A stretch of 64,000 bases of DNA, taken from positions 107,741 through 171,740 of the forward strand of contig QOUV01000003.1 in assembly GCA_003862155.1 (NCBI GenBank), in the 5' to 3' direction. The notes under the pieces are model-generated. The model saw nothing but the letters and a program-made list of their open reading frames with translations, did not search any database and was not told the DNA's origin. This DNA is from Lachnospiraceae bacterium. Lineage in GTDB: Bacteria > Bacillota > Clostridia > Lachnospirales > Lachnospiraceae. This document shows, piece after piece, positions 9,188 through 18,253 of the stretch (positions are counted from its first letter, which is position 1; every line of letters begins with the position of its first letter). The translations under genes were made by a program, and so were the position numbers.

Positions 9188-9215
9188 ATTTTAACAGATT
9201 ACGGTGATTTGTCAA
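9188..9215 (-). promoter_or_regulatory. sigma-A promoter of the band-7 gene
   Basis: TTGACA (9210-9215) and TAAAAT (9188-9193) with a 16-base spacer, about 50 bases before the ATG at 9142. Confidence 0.7.
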
Positions 9216-9277
9216 CGAAATTAATGTAAAGTCTGTGTAACCCCAGTCTGATTCAAACCCAGATGGAAGTAGTATTC

Positions 9278-10396
9278 TTATGCTTTCTTCCAACCGGAAT
9301 CGATTCTCTCCTTCAGCTCGTCAAGAGGCCTGATACCGCTTAGTGCGTCATATTCAGTGATGCATGACGCTCCTTCGGCTGCTGCCAGATGAAGGCAGTC
9401 CTCCGGTGAATAACCATTAAGAACAGCTGTAAGGAAAGCTGCGATACTCGTATCCCCAGCGCCGGTTCCGGAGAGAATACGGTCAGGTACATAACTTCTC
9501 TCAAATCTGGTAAAACCGCTCCATTCACGGGCATCAATTCCAAGAACAGATGGTATCCGGCTTAATGTGTCTTCATCTGCACAGCAGCAATACATGCCAG
9601 GCGCTCCGCATTTGAGCATGAGGATTTTAACTCCCATGTTCATACACTGATCCGCTATCGGTCTGATATCGGTTTCAGGATCTAAGATCGTCGTTATATC
9701 TCTGCCTGCCGCTCTCTTCTGCCAGGAATCAAAACGGTCTCTGTCGAGCATGAAACAAAGCTCCTCGATACTTGGCACAAAAATATCCACGTATGGAAGC
9801 GTCCTCTCGAGAATTCCCTTCCAATCCTGTTTTCCGGCTTCAGAAGATGAGTCAACTGCAGCTAAATCCAGAGATGTCGCAACTCCTGCGTCATGTACAC
9901 GCTTGAAAAGTGCAGTCAATTCTTCACCACCATTTTGATACATCGAAGCCATAAGAGGCGGATATCCAAAATGAAAAAGTGCCGTGTCGTCCAGTGCTTC
10001 CTGTGGTACATCACCTGCATGAAAAATATCGTTGGCGCCGGGATTGTGAAGAAACATCCTGTCAATACCCGGTACAGCCAGCACGACCGAGTACGAAGTT
10101 CCGCTCTCGTCGGTGCGGATCATCCCGCGGTCCGCGTCATATTTTTTGAGGATCGCCATGACCATATCGCCAAAAGCGTCATTTCCGATCTTTCCCATCA
10201 GCCTGACATCGGCTCCGAGAATTTTCATCGCAAGCCCGGTATTGGCAACTGAGCCTCCGGTGTGAACGTCTGCATTTCCGACTTCAATAAGCTTTCCCGG
10301 TTGGAAAATCTGCGCCGCATCTGTCACTTTTCTGTCAGGGAACCCTGGAGTGATATCGAGGCAGATGTGTCCTGCCGCTATAACTTTTTTTCCCAT
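9278..10396 (-). CDS. PfkB-family carbohydrate kinase
   Basis: A ribokinase-fold sugar kinase of 372 residues. The N-terminal GGSVANTG substrate loop and the C-terminal LSGTGAGDTSIAAF anion-hole/catalytic motif, with its aspartate, are both intact. It lies 34 bases downstream of a class II aldolase, suggesting that kinase and aldolase act in sequence on one sugar or sugar alcohol. It is somewhat longer than a typical ribokinase (about 310), with an insert around residues 200-290. The specific sugar cannot be read from the sequence. Confidence 0.88.
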   Translation of the reverse strand: MGKKVIAAGHICLDITPGFPDRKVTDAAQIFQPGKLIEVGNADVHTGGSVANTGLAMKILGADVRLMGKIGNDAFGDMVMAILKKYDADRGMIRTDESGTSYSVVLAVPGIDRMFLHNPGANDIFHAGDVPQEALDDTALFHFGYPPLMASMYQNGGEELTALFKRVHDAGVATSLDLAAVDSSSEAGKQDWKGILERTLPYVDIFVPSIEELCFMLDRDRFDSWQKRAAGRDITTILDPETDIRPIADQCMNMGVKILMLKCGAPGMYCCCADEDTLSRIPSVLGIDAREWSGFTRFERSYVPDRILSGTGAGDTSIAAFLTAVLNGYSPEDCLHLAAAEGASCITEYDALSGIRPLDELKERIDSGWKKA

Positions 10397-10430
10397 AAAT
10401 TTCTCCTAATATATTTTAAAAAATCTGACT

Positions 10431-11276
10431 TCAGGCTTTTCCAACACTTCCGAACAGATGCATCTTCTCGCTTACAACAGCCTTCATAGCATCGATCTCA
10501 TAAGGAATGAGTCCGCTCATTGTTGCCGCGCCCGCGTCAAGGCCCTTCTTTGCGCCTTCCTTTCCAGCCTTGTCAAGATCAGTGAAAATATTGATCTTGC
10601 AGATGCCGCGCTTGACAGCCTCACGGAAATCGTCATCAGCCAGTCCGCTTCCACCGTGAAGCACCAGAGGCAGATCAGTTCTCTCGGAAATTACAGAAAT
10701 CCTGTCGAAATCAAGCTTAGGAGGGAACTTATAATCTCCATGTGCGTTTCCAACAGCGATCGCAAGAGAGTCGATCCCGGTCCTCTTTACATAATCTACC
10801 GCTTTATCCGGGTCTGTGAAATAGTCGCTCGGTTTAGCCAGCTTTCCGGCTCCCTCATTATCTCCGACATGCCCAAGCTCGCCTTCTACAGTCACGCCCA
10901 TCGCATGACAGATCTTTACCATCTCAGCTACGGCCTCGATGTTCTCCTCGTAAGGTTTTGTCGAGCAGTCATACATGACAGAAGAAAATCCGAGTTTTAA
11001 GGCCTGCATGCAGCGGTCAAACGTAAGGCCGTGGTCATAGTGGACAGCCACAGGAACAGAAGCGGCCTTTGCCATCGGGATCAGATAATCAGCCACCTGA
11101 TCGAGTTCCGTCGTAGGAAGCAGCACCTCTGCAGTTCCGATCATGACAGGAGAAGAAAGCTCTGCAGCTGTGTCAATAATGGCTCTTGCCATCTCCTCGT
11201 CTACCGCATTAAAAAATCCAACTCCATAGTGTCCCTTCTTCGCTGGAAGAAGGATGTCATTCATATTTACAAGCAT
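10431..11276 (-). CDS. class II ketose-bisphosphate aldolase (Fba/GatY-like)
   Basis: A zinc-dependent aldolase of 281 residues. VHYDHG (about residue 78) carries the catalytic aspartate and a zinc histidine, VEGELGHVG follows near 135, and LHGGSGL near 206 carries another histidine ligand and the phosphate-binding loop. It cleaves or forms fructose-bisphosphate or tagatose-bisphosphate type substrates. The ATG follows a strong AAGGAGG. It is the first gene of a two-gene unit with the PfkB kinase. Confidence 0.9.
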   Translation of the reverse strand: MLVNMNDILLPAKKGHYGVGFFNAVDEEMARAIIDTAAELSSPVMIGTAEVLLPTTELDQVADYLIPMAKAASVPVAVHYDHGLTFDRCMQALKLGFSSVMYDCSTKPYEENIEAVAEMVKICHAMGVTVEGELGHVGDNEGAGKLAKPSDYFTDPDKAVDYVKRTGIDSLAIAVGNAHGDYKFPPKLDFDRISVISERTDLPLVLHGGSGLADDDFREAVKRGICKINIFTDLDKAGKEGAKKGLDAGAATMSGLIPYEIDAMKAVVSEKMHLFGSVGKA

Positions 11277-11387
11277 GATATAGACCTCCTTATAAGTATA
11301 GTCTAACTGTTTTCTGATGTTTTTCCATGATAAATTTGTTTTTTAAAGGTGATGATTTTGCTATGTAAACATTTCACGAAGACATTT

Positions 11388-11780
11388 CTATTGGTTCGCG
11401 AGAATCTGCTCCTCCTGCTCTTCTTCATCATCTCCACCCTCGGCTTCAATCTCCTTGATCACACACTCGTTTCCCCGCAGAAGCCAGGTCTCGCCACTGT
11501 GGCAGTACGGGCACTCGCGCCCGTACTTTACAGTAGGATAAGTATTCTTGCAATTGTCACACCAGGTGAGTGCCGGAATAGTCTCAATCTTAAGCTCCGA
11601 ATCTTTTAAGATCGGATGACGTCCACGGAAATAATTCCAGCAGTCTGTGAAATAATCGGTCATAATTCCGGAAACTTCCCCGACATCTAAAGTCACAGAT
11701 CCGATTTTTGTCAGGTGATTCTTAAGAGCCAGCTCATCCAGCGTTTTTGCGATGTGAAATACAATCCCCATTTCATGCAT
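11388..11780 (-). CDS. hypA: nickel metallochaperone HypA
   Basis: A 130-residue HypA/HybF protein. It opens with MHEMGIV, the family's Met-His-Glu nickel-binding start, and carries the structural zinc site CDNC (about residue 74) and CPYC (about residue 96). The C-terminus is a run of acidic residues. HypA normally delivers nickel to [NiFe]-hydrogenase or urease. Neither enzyme, nor hypB-F, is in this window; the gene sits 36 bases behind two multi-FeS flavoproteins and is probably cotranscribed with them. Confidence 0.93.
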   Translation of the reverse strand: MHEMGIVFHIAKTLDELALKNHLTKIGSVTLDVGEVSGIMTDYFTDCWNYFRGRHPILKDSELKIETIPALTWCDNCKNTYPTVKYGRECPYCHSGETWLLRGNECVIKEIEAEGGDDEEEQEEQILANQ

Positions 11781-11816
11781 AATTTATTTCTCCAAAAAAT
11801 ATCTCCCTAAAGCTTA

Positions 11817-14660
11817 TCATCTCTGTGCAGCCGCCATTTCTGCCTGCTGCCTTTCTGCTTCCTTTGCGTCTTTTCCATGATTTAAGACTATCTTTACCGC
11901 ACGTTTTGCCGCATACGGAGCTATAAGCTTCATCTTGTCCTCTGCGCGTATATAGTTTGTATTCTCCGGAAGGTCACGATACAGATGGATAGCGTCAAAT
12001 TCGCACCTCGTCGTGCAGAGCCCGCAGCCGATGCAGCGGTTTAAGTCAACTGTCGTCGCGCCGCAGCCAAGGCAGCGATGTGCTTCTGCATTCACCTGCT
12101 TTTCTGTAAGCGGAAGTCTCGTATCGTCAAAACAGTTGTCTGTCTTTCTGCTTCCCGGAATATTTCTTGCGGAGTGATCATAGCCATCCGGAATCGTGAT
12201 ATCGTCCTTGTCAAGCTCGATAAATTCTCTTAAATCTCTTCCGATGGTCAGAGACTGGCCTTCATGTACAAAGCGGTGCATTGACTCTGCGCCCTTCTTG
12301 CCCTCTGCTATAGCATCGATGGCAAATCTGGCACCATGATTTATATCGCCGCCTGCAAAAATATCCGGCTCGCCTGTCTGGAACGTAACAGGATCTGTGA
12401 TGATAGTACCGCCACGCCTCGTTTCAGCTCTGGTCCCTTTAAGCAGGTCACCCCATACAGCCGACTGTCCGATAGCTTCGAGGACCTCACTGCATGAAAT
12501 AGTGATGGTCTGCTCCTCATCGTAAAGCGGGCTGAATCTGCCGTTCTCGTCCTTTACTCTGGTGCACTTCTTAAAGACAATGCCTGTAACCTTTCCGTTT
12601 TCTGAGAGGATTTCCTTCGGACCCCAGCCGTTCCTGACCTCGATTCCTTCGTTTAGAGCTTCCTTTACCTCTTCGTCTGAAGCCGGCATCTCGTTCTCAC
12701 CCTCGAGGCAGAGCATCGTCACATGTCCGTTCGTCATACGGACCGCAGTGCGCGCTACATCGACTGCAACATTTCCGCCTCCGACTACAACGACATCTCC
12801 GTCGAGCTTAATGCTGTGATCGCGGTTTGCCCTGTTAAGGAATCCGATTCCTGATTCTACGCCCTGGGCTGACTCACCCATTACACCTGTATTTCTTCCG
12901 CCGGAAAGTCCTATGGCCATATAGAAAGCCTTGTAGCCCTGTTTTCTAAGTTCATCGATCGTGACATCAGATCCGACCTCTACTCCGCAGCGGAACTCAA
13001 TTCCCATCTCGCGCAGCACATCGATCTCAGCATCCACCAGATCCTTAGACAGTCTGAATGAAGGCATTCCGTAAGTCAGCATTCCGCCCGGCTTTTCATT
13101 TTTTTCGAAGATAGTGACTGGATAGCCTTTAGTCCTCAGATAGTAAGCGCAGGACATACCAGCCGGACCGGCGCCTATGACAGCCATCTTGTAGTTGTCA
13201 TCCCAGAATCCGCCCTCATCTTTCTCACAGATTGGGATAATGCTCTTCCTGAATTCCGGATCGAGCTCCTGCAGAGCGACGAATTTCTTGATCTCATCGA
13301 TTGCCACCGGCTTATCGACAGTGCCTCTGGTACAGGCATCCTCACATCTGCGGTTGCAGACAGCACCGCAGACAGCCGGGAACGGGTTGTCCTGACGGAT
13401 AAGCTTTAAGGCCTCGTCATATTTTCCCTCTCTGGCCATTTTGACATAGCCCTGTACAGCAATGTGAGCCGGGCAGGCTGCCTTACAAGGAGATGTACCT
13501 GTCGCATAGCAGTTGATCTTCGCATCCTCGCGGTAGTGGATATTCCAGCGGTCAGCGTTCCACCTGGTCTCATCTGGAAGAAGGGTCAGCGGATATTCCA
13601 TCTCGCTGCCATCTTTTTTACAGAGCTTCTGACCAAGCTTTGCTGCTCCGACCGGGCAGACTTCTACACACTTGCCACAGGCCACACAGTTTTCCTTATC
13701 CACATGAGCACGGTAAGCAGAGCGTGACATGTTCGGCGTGTTGTAGAGCTGTGAAGTTCTTATAGCATTGCAGACTCCCGGCGCGCAGTTGCAGAGGCCT
13801 ACGATCTTGTTTTCACCGTCGATATTTGTCGTCTGGTGAACAAAGCCATGGCGCTCGCCACGGGCGCAGATCTCCAGTGCCTCCTCCTTTGAAATATAAT
13901 GGCCTCGTCCGGTATTTACACACCACTCGGCGAGATCACCAAATCCGATACAGCATTCCTGCTCGATAGATCCGTCGCCCTCTTTGCGGATTCTCTGCTG
14001 TCTTCTGCAGGTACATACGCCGACTGAAATTTTGCCGTCGTATTTTTCAAGCCAGTGGGAAATATGCTCGATTGGCACTGACTCGCTGATCGTATCGATT
14101 GCCTTCTCCACCGGGATGACATGCATGCCGACACCCGCGCCTCCTGGCGGCACCATAGTCGTGATGCCCTCAAGCGGCAGCTGTGTCATCAGATTAAAGA
14201 AGGTGGCGATGTTCGGATGCTCCTTCATCAGGTTGTCATTCATTACCATGAATTCTGCAATGCCAGGCACAAAAATCGGCACATCGTACTGCAGCTCATC
14301 AGCTGGATTTTCACGGTTCGTCTCAATGCAGCCGACCCACATCAGATGATCGAGCATCTTATCGAACTTCTCTGGTGGAAATTCCGGATTCATTTTCATC
14401 AGCTGATCCCTGGAGTAGCTGGTCCTGGTCTTTTTGAAGCTTAACATCAGCTTCACTTCGTCCTTGTCCATGACCTCATTGAGACACCAGACCTCCGGAT
14501 CATCTCTTTTTATCTGATGTGTGTATTTATCCAGATAGCGGTCTGTAATCATCTCAGCGAGTTTGATAAGAAGCTTCTCCTTCTCTTCATCCGGGTACTT
14601 AAACCCTTCCGGAAGCTTGTAATCATACTCATTTGTCATACGGTTCTTCTGATCTTTCAT
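11817..14660 (-). CDS. multi-FeS FAD/NAD(P)H oxidoreductase, GltD-like (copy 2)
   Basis: A 947-residue protein built from an N-terminal winged-helix-like part (about 25-115), a cysteine-rich middle (C216, C218, C236, C237, C290, C292, C297), a 4Fe-4S ferredoxin motif (CVACGKCVEVCP, 325-336), the GltD-type FeS domain (about 384-445), an FAD Rossmann motif (VIGAGPAG, from 494), an NAD(P) motif (VVGGGNVAVD, from 625), the flavin GGD (770-772) and a C-terminal cluster (CIGCGLCTTRC, 876-886). No glutamate synthase large subunit is nearby, so I do not call it GltD. It probably moves electrons between NAD(P)H and an unknown acceptor. It is a tandem paralogue of the next gene. Confidence 0.85.
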   Translation of the reverse strand: MKDQKNRMTNEYDYKLPEGFKYPDEEKEKLLIKLAEMITDRYLDKYTHQIKRDDPEVWCLNEVMDKDEVKLMLSFKKTRTSYSRDQLMKMNPEFPPEKFDKMLDHLMWVGCIETNRENPADELQYDVPIFVPGIAEFMVMNDNLMKEHPNIATFFNLMTQLPLEGITTMVPPGGAGVGMHVIPVEKAIDTISESVPIEHISHWLEKYDGKISVGVCTCRRQQRIRKEGDGSIEQECCIGFGDLAEWCVNTGRGHYISKEEALEICARGERHGFVHQTTNIDGENKIVGLCNCAPGVCNAIRTSQLYNTPNMSRSAYRAHVDKENCVACGKCVEVCPVGAAKLGQKLCKKDGSEMEYPLTLLPDETRWNADRWNIHYREDAKINCYATGTSPCKAACPAHIAVQGYVKMAREGKYDEALKLIRQDNPFPAVCGAVCNRRCEDACTRGTVDKPVAIDEIKKFVALQELDPEFRKSIIPICEKDEGGFWDDNYKMAVIGAGPAGMSCAYYLRTKGYPVTIFEKNEKPGGMLTYGMPSFRLSKDLVDAEIDVLREMGIEFRCGVEVGSDVTIDELRKQGYKAFYMAIGLSGGRNTGVMGESAQGVESGIGFLNRANRDHSIKLDGDVVVVGGGNVAVDVARTAVRMTNGHVTMLCLEGENEMPASDEEVKEALNEGIEVRNGWGPKEILSENGKVTGIVFKKCTRVKDENGRFSPLYDEEQTITISCSEVLEAIGQSAVWGDLLKGTRAETRRGGTIITDPVTFQTGEPDIFAGGDINHGARFAIDAIAEGKKGAESMHRFVHEGQSLTIGRDLREFIELDKDDITIPDGYDHSARNIPGSRKTDNCFDDTRLPLTEKQVNAEAHRCLGCGATTVDLNRCIGCGLCTTRCEFDAIHLYRDLPENTNYIRAEDKMKLIAPYAAKRAVKIVLNHGKDAKEAERQQAEMAAAQR

Positions 14661-14737
14661 TTTTGTTTTTCCTCTTCTATCTGCAGAACCCCGCTGCAGT
14701 TTACTGCCTTATCAAATACATTTTAGAAAAATGCCTC

Positions 14738-17566
14738 TTATGACTGTTCGGTTGGATAGTCATGTTTACCGGTCATTTTATGTTTCAAAATCCTTATGCT
14801 TCTCTTTGCCGCGTATGGTCCGACGCACTTCATCATCTCTTCTGCCGTGTGCATGTCACTGGCCTCAGGGATATCTCTCTTAAGGTGGATTGCATCAAAC
14901 TGGCATCTGGTCGTGCAGAGACCGCATCCTATGCACTGGTTCAGATCTACCCAGGTAGCTCCGCAGTGAAGGCATCTTCTGGCTTCCTTCTGAACCTGCT
15001 CTTCCGTAAGTGGCATTCTTGGATCATCAAAGCCCTTTGCTTCACCCTTTTTCATTCCAGGTACCTGGCGCGGTGAGTTGTCGTAACTGTCGACAAAAAT
15101 GTCGTCTCTGTCGAGTTCGATGAACTGTCTTAAGTCACGTCCGATCGTAAGTGACTGTCCCGGATGAACGAAGCGGTTGATTGAAACCATTCCCTCCTTG
15201 CCGTCTGCGATCGCGTCAATGGCAAATCTGGCACCATGGTTTATATCTCCTCCGACAAAAATGTCAGGCTCAGCAGTCTGAAGAGTTACCGGATCAGCTT
15301 CGGCCGTTCCGTTCCTGCGGAGCTTCACTTTGCTGCCATCAAGCAGATGACCCCAGTCTGCACTCTGTCCGATAGCCGTCAGGACATTTTCACATGAAAT
15401 AGTGATCGTATCATTTTCATCGTATTTCGGATTAAATCTTCCGTCAGCATCCTTTACGGACAGGCATTTTTTAAAGACAATGCCCTTGACGATACGATTT
15501 CCATCCTGATCAGTTTCGGTGAGGATCTCCTTAGGCCCCCAGCCGTTCTTTACAGTAATGCCCTCAGCTTCACACTCTGCCACTTCATCCTTTGAAGCCG
15601 GCATCTCGTCGCGCTGCTCAAGGCAGAGCATGGTGACCCTGCCGTCTGTACAGCGGAGTGCGGTTCTCGCTACATCGGCTGCCACATTTCCTCCGCCGAC
15701 TACAACTACATCACCATCAAGCTTAATAGTATTATCCTGAGTCGTTCTGCGCTGGAACGCTACACCAGACTCGACGCCCTTAGCATCCTCTCCAGGTACG
15801 CCAAGTGCCCGGCCTCCCTGAAGGCCTATAGCTACGTAAAATGCCTTGAAGCCCTGTTTCCTGAGATCATCGAGTGTCACGTCTTTTCCTACTTCGGCTC
15901 CGCATTTGATGTCAGCGCCCATCTGACGGATCATATCGATTTCAGCTTCAACAACATCCTTTTCGAGTCTGAAATTCGGAATGCCGTTCATAAGCATACC
16001 GCCCGGACGATTCTCCCTTTCAAATACGGTGACCGGATAGCCTTCCTGGCGAAGGTAGTATGCTGCTGTAAGGCCTGCAGGGCCGGCACCGATAACAGCG
16101 ATCGGATACTTTGTCCACTGCTCACCGTCCTGATTCTCGCAAGGCGGAATGTACTGGTATTCCTTTGTGAGTTCCCGGCGCGCCAGGAACTTCTTTATCT
16201 CATCTATCGCAAGCGGCGCATCAATAGTGCCTCTCGTGCAGCGGTCCTCACATCTTCTGTTGCAGATCGCGCCGCATACAGCCGGGAACGGATTGTCCTG
16301 ACGTATAAGCTTTAACGCATCATCATAGCGGCCTTCCGATGCCATCTGAATATAGCCCTGAACTGCCAGATGAGCCGGGCAGGCTGTCTTGCAAGGTGAT
16401 GTACCGGTGTCATAGCAGTTGATCTTGTTGTGATCGCGGTAATCAGGATCCCACTTGTCCTCACCCCACGGCATATCGTCAGGCAGCTCGTGCATAGGGT
16501 ATTTTACTCTGCTGCCATCACTGCGGCAGAGCTTCTGTCCGAGGCGCGCGGCACCGGATGGACACACTTCAACACATTTGCCACAGGCGACACAGTTGGC
16601 AGGATCCACATGGGCACGGTACGCAGAGCGTGACATGTTCGGCGTATTGAAAAGCTGTGAAGTACGCAGTCCATAGCAGCTGCCAGGTGAGCAGTTGCAG
16701 ATGCCGACTATCCTGTCCGGTCCGTCGAGATTTGTGATCTGGTGCACATAGCCCTTGCGCTCTGCGCGCATGATTATATCCATCACCTCTTCGCGGGTGA
16801 TGTACTTGGCGTCCTTTCCGCTCTCAACGAGGAATTCGGCGATATCACCGACACCGATACAGGTATAACCCTCGATGTCGCCTACGCCCTCGCCTCTCTG
16901 CCTCTGGGCCTTTCGGCAGGCACATACCATCTTGCAGAATTTATCGTATTTATTTAACCAGTGTGAAAGGTGTTCGACTGAAACAGATCTGCTCTCCGCG
17001 TCGATTGCTTTTTCGACCGGGATGACGTGCATTCCGATACCAGCACCACCTGGCGGTATCAATTTGGCAGCAAGCTCAAGCGGCTCCTGCGGAGCGTAAT
17101 TGAACATAGTCGCAACTTCCGGATGTTCGTCCATCAGCGTCGGATGTTCTACCATGTACTCGCCCGAACCGACAACCCACTTCGGAATGCAGTACTGGAT
17201 ATGGTGATCCGGATTTACCCTGTTCTGCTCAATGATGCCGATCCAAAGCAGGTGATCTATCACCTTCTGCGCCTCTTCGGCCGTCATATGATTGCGCTCA
17301 GCCAGTTCCTTCGTGGTCACGCCGACACGTCTTTTCTTAAACCTCAGCATGAACCTGACTTCGTCCTTGGTCAGAAGTCTGTCAAGAATCCAGAAATCCA
17401 TGTGGTTTTCATGCATTCCACCAGGCATTTTACGCGGGATATTGTCCGTGATCATAACAGCAAGCTTCTTTACAAGCTCGCGCTTTTCCGGATCTTTTTC
17501 AACAAAATCTTTCTGCGGAAAGTCACGTTCATTGACGTGGATCCGGGGATTAACTTCTCTAGGCAT
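14738..17566 (-). CDS. multi-FeS FAD/NAD(P)H oxidoreductase, GltD-like (copy 1)
   Basis: A 942-residue protein with the same domain order as its downstream neighbour: winged-helix-like start, cysteine-rich centre (CACRKAQRQRGEG, CNCSPGSC), ferredoxin CVACGKCVEVCPSGAARLG, GltD FeS domain (CKTACPAHLAVQGYIQMA), FAD motif VIGAGPAG, NAD(P) motif VVGGGNVAADVARTA, and terminal CIGCGLCTTRCQFDAIHL. The ATG follows GGAGGAG. It is the first gene of a flavoprotein-flavoprotein-hypA unit. The two copies are clearly duplicated yet diverged along their whole length, so they may have separate partners. Confidence 0.85.
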   Translation of the reverse strand: MPREVNPRIHVNERDFPQKDFVEKDPEKRELVKKLAVMITDNIPRKMPGGMHENHMDFWILDRLLTKDEVRFMLRFKKRRVGVTTKELAERNHMTAEEAQKVIDHLLWIGIIEQNRVNPDHHIQYCIPKWVVGSGEYMVEHPTLMDEHPEVATMFNYAPQEPLELAAKLIPPGGAGIGMHVIPVEKAIDAESRSVSVEHLSHWLNKYDKFCKMVCACRKAQRQRGEGVGDIEGYTCIGVGDIAEFLVESGKDAKYITREEVMDIIMRAERKGYVHQITNLDGPDRIVGICNCSPGSCYGLRTSQLFNTPNMSRSAYRAHVDPANCVACGKCVEVCPSGAARLGQKLCRSDGSRVKYPMHELPDDMPWGEDKWDPDYRDHNKINCYDTGTSPCKTACPAHLAVQGYIQMASEGRYDDALKLIRQDNPFPAVCGAICNRRCEDRCTRGTIDAPLAIDEIKKFLARRELTKEYQYIPPCENQDGEQWTKYPIAVIGAGPAGLTAAYYLRQEGYPVTVFERENRPGGMLMNGIPNFRLEKDVVEAEIDMIRQMGADIKCGAEVGKDVTLDDLRKQGFKAFYVAIGLQGGRALGVPGEDAKGVESGVAFQRRTTQDNTIKLDGDVVVVGGGNVAADVARTALRCTDGRVTMLCLEQRDEMPASKDEVAECEAEGITVKNGWGPKEILTETDQDGNRIVKGIVFKKCLSVKDADGRFNPKYDENDTITISCENVLTAIGQSADWGHLLDGSKVKLRRNGTAEADPVTLQTAEPDIFVGGDINHGARFAIDAIADGKEGMVSINRFVHPGQSLTIGRDLRQFIELDRDDIFVDSYDNSPRQVPGMKKGEAKGFDDPRMPLTEEQVQKEARRCLHCGATWVDLNQCIGCGLCTTRCQFDAIHLKRDIPEASDMHTAEEMMKCVGPYAAKRSIRILKHKMTGKHDYPTEQS

Positions 17567-17633
17567 ATCTTTTCTCCTCCTACAATATAACCCTTATACT
17601 TTTCTTACAGATTTTCTCAATCCGTTAAGTTTT

Positions 17634-17662
17634 ATTGTACCATAAACAGGCCATTGCAGGAA
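17634..17662 (-). promoter_or_regulatory. candidate promoter of the flavoprotein-hypA unit
   Basis: TTCCTG (17657-17662) and TACAAT (17634-17639) are 17 bases apart, about 70 bases upstream of the first flavoprotein. The -10 is good and the -35 weak. Confidence 0.5.
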
Positions 17663-17912
17663 GGGATATTTTCTGCAATCAGCGAAAAACGGGGCATTCA
17701 GCCACGCATTTGATTATATGACTATTTTGCTATAGAATAAGTAATGTTCCGCTCAAATCGTAACAAATCTAATTTTTTTATTTTCTCTATGCGCTTAAAT
17801 TAGAATGCTTTGTTACAAAGCCATTTTACGCTTTTGCATTTCGATAGCTTATAGTGATAAAACAGCACTTTTATAATATTCTAGTCATTTGAGCATTTGT
17901 TACGTTCTACTC
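17663..17912. other. AT-rich non-coding stretch with repeated words
   Basis: No coding potential seen. CGTAACAAAT (17759-17768) recurs inverted as ATTTGTTACG (17895-17904), each next to a GCTCAAAT word but in the opposite order. A 15-base palindrome GCTTTGTTACAAAGC lies between them (17807-17821), and AGAAT words recur. Function unknown. Confidence 0.35.
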
Positions 17913-18059
17913 TTAGAATGACATAAAGTGAAAATTTCCTGCTCCGAGAAATTCAAATCTTGTATGCAGCTCAGCCAGAGTTTCTAAATCAACGCTACTG
18001 CATGAATTGTACCATATGATCAGCTTTTTTATTTCTTCTGGAACAGCTTCCGGAGCTGC
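17913..18059 (-). pseudogene. Fic-like protein fragment
   Basis: The minus-strand frame reads PEEIKKLIIWYNSCSSVDLE followed by TLAELHTRFEFL, then GAGNFHFMSF and a stop. This resembles the stretch of Fic/DOC proteins just before the catalytic HPFxxGNGR motif, where an EWYN...AELHxRF pattern is common; the catalytic motif itself is missing. No start codon or Shine-Dalgarno serves this frame, and it overlaps the end of the 46-residue gene. I read it as a decayed remnant. The family match is from memory of the pattern. Confidence 0.45.
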
Positions 18060-18169
18060 CTTTTGTAATCTGCATCCGAAATAACTTTCCTGATGATAGT
18101 GATCACAATCACCCCAGCAGCAAAAATAACACCCACTAAAATAATAACTTCTAAGCCACCGATACTCAT
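18029..18169 (-). CDS. 46-residue single-span membrane peptide
   Basis: A short frame from an ATG preceded by GGTGG at seven bases. Residues about 6-27 form one hydrophobic helix (LEVIILVGVIFAAGVIVITI), followed by a basic tail ending KRQLRKLFQKK. The composition is that of a small type I or III membrane peptide. Such peptides include toxins of type I systems and small regulators; nothing here decides between them. It overlaps the Fic-like fragment in another frame and lies just outside the tRNA-Lys repeat. Confidence 0.5.
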   Translation of the reverse strand: MSIGGLEVIILVGVIFAAGVIVITIIRKVISDADYKRQLRKLFQKK

Positions 18170-18253
18170 AAAACTACCACCGCTTTCTTACTGTCCATAT
18201 TTCTGTGTTGATACTTTATAAATATTTTACCATGAATGAAATGTAAAAAAAAG

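Noticed and set aside
11365..11385. CcpA cre-like site TGTAAACATTTCACG before the aldolase
   Set aside because: Mismatches at the central CG and in the right half; too weak to call.
14738..17566. glutamate synthase small subunit (gltD)
   Set aside because: The protein is twice as long with extra domains, and no gltB is nearby; only the GltD-like module is shared.
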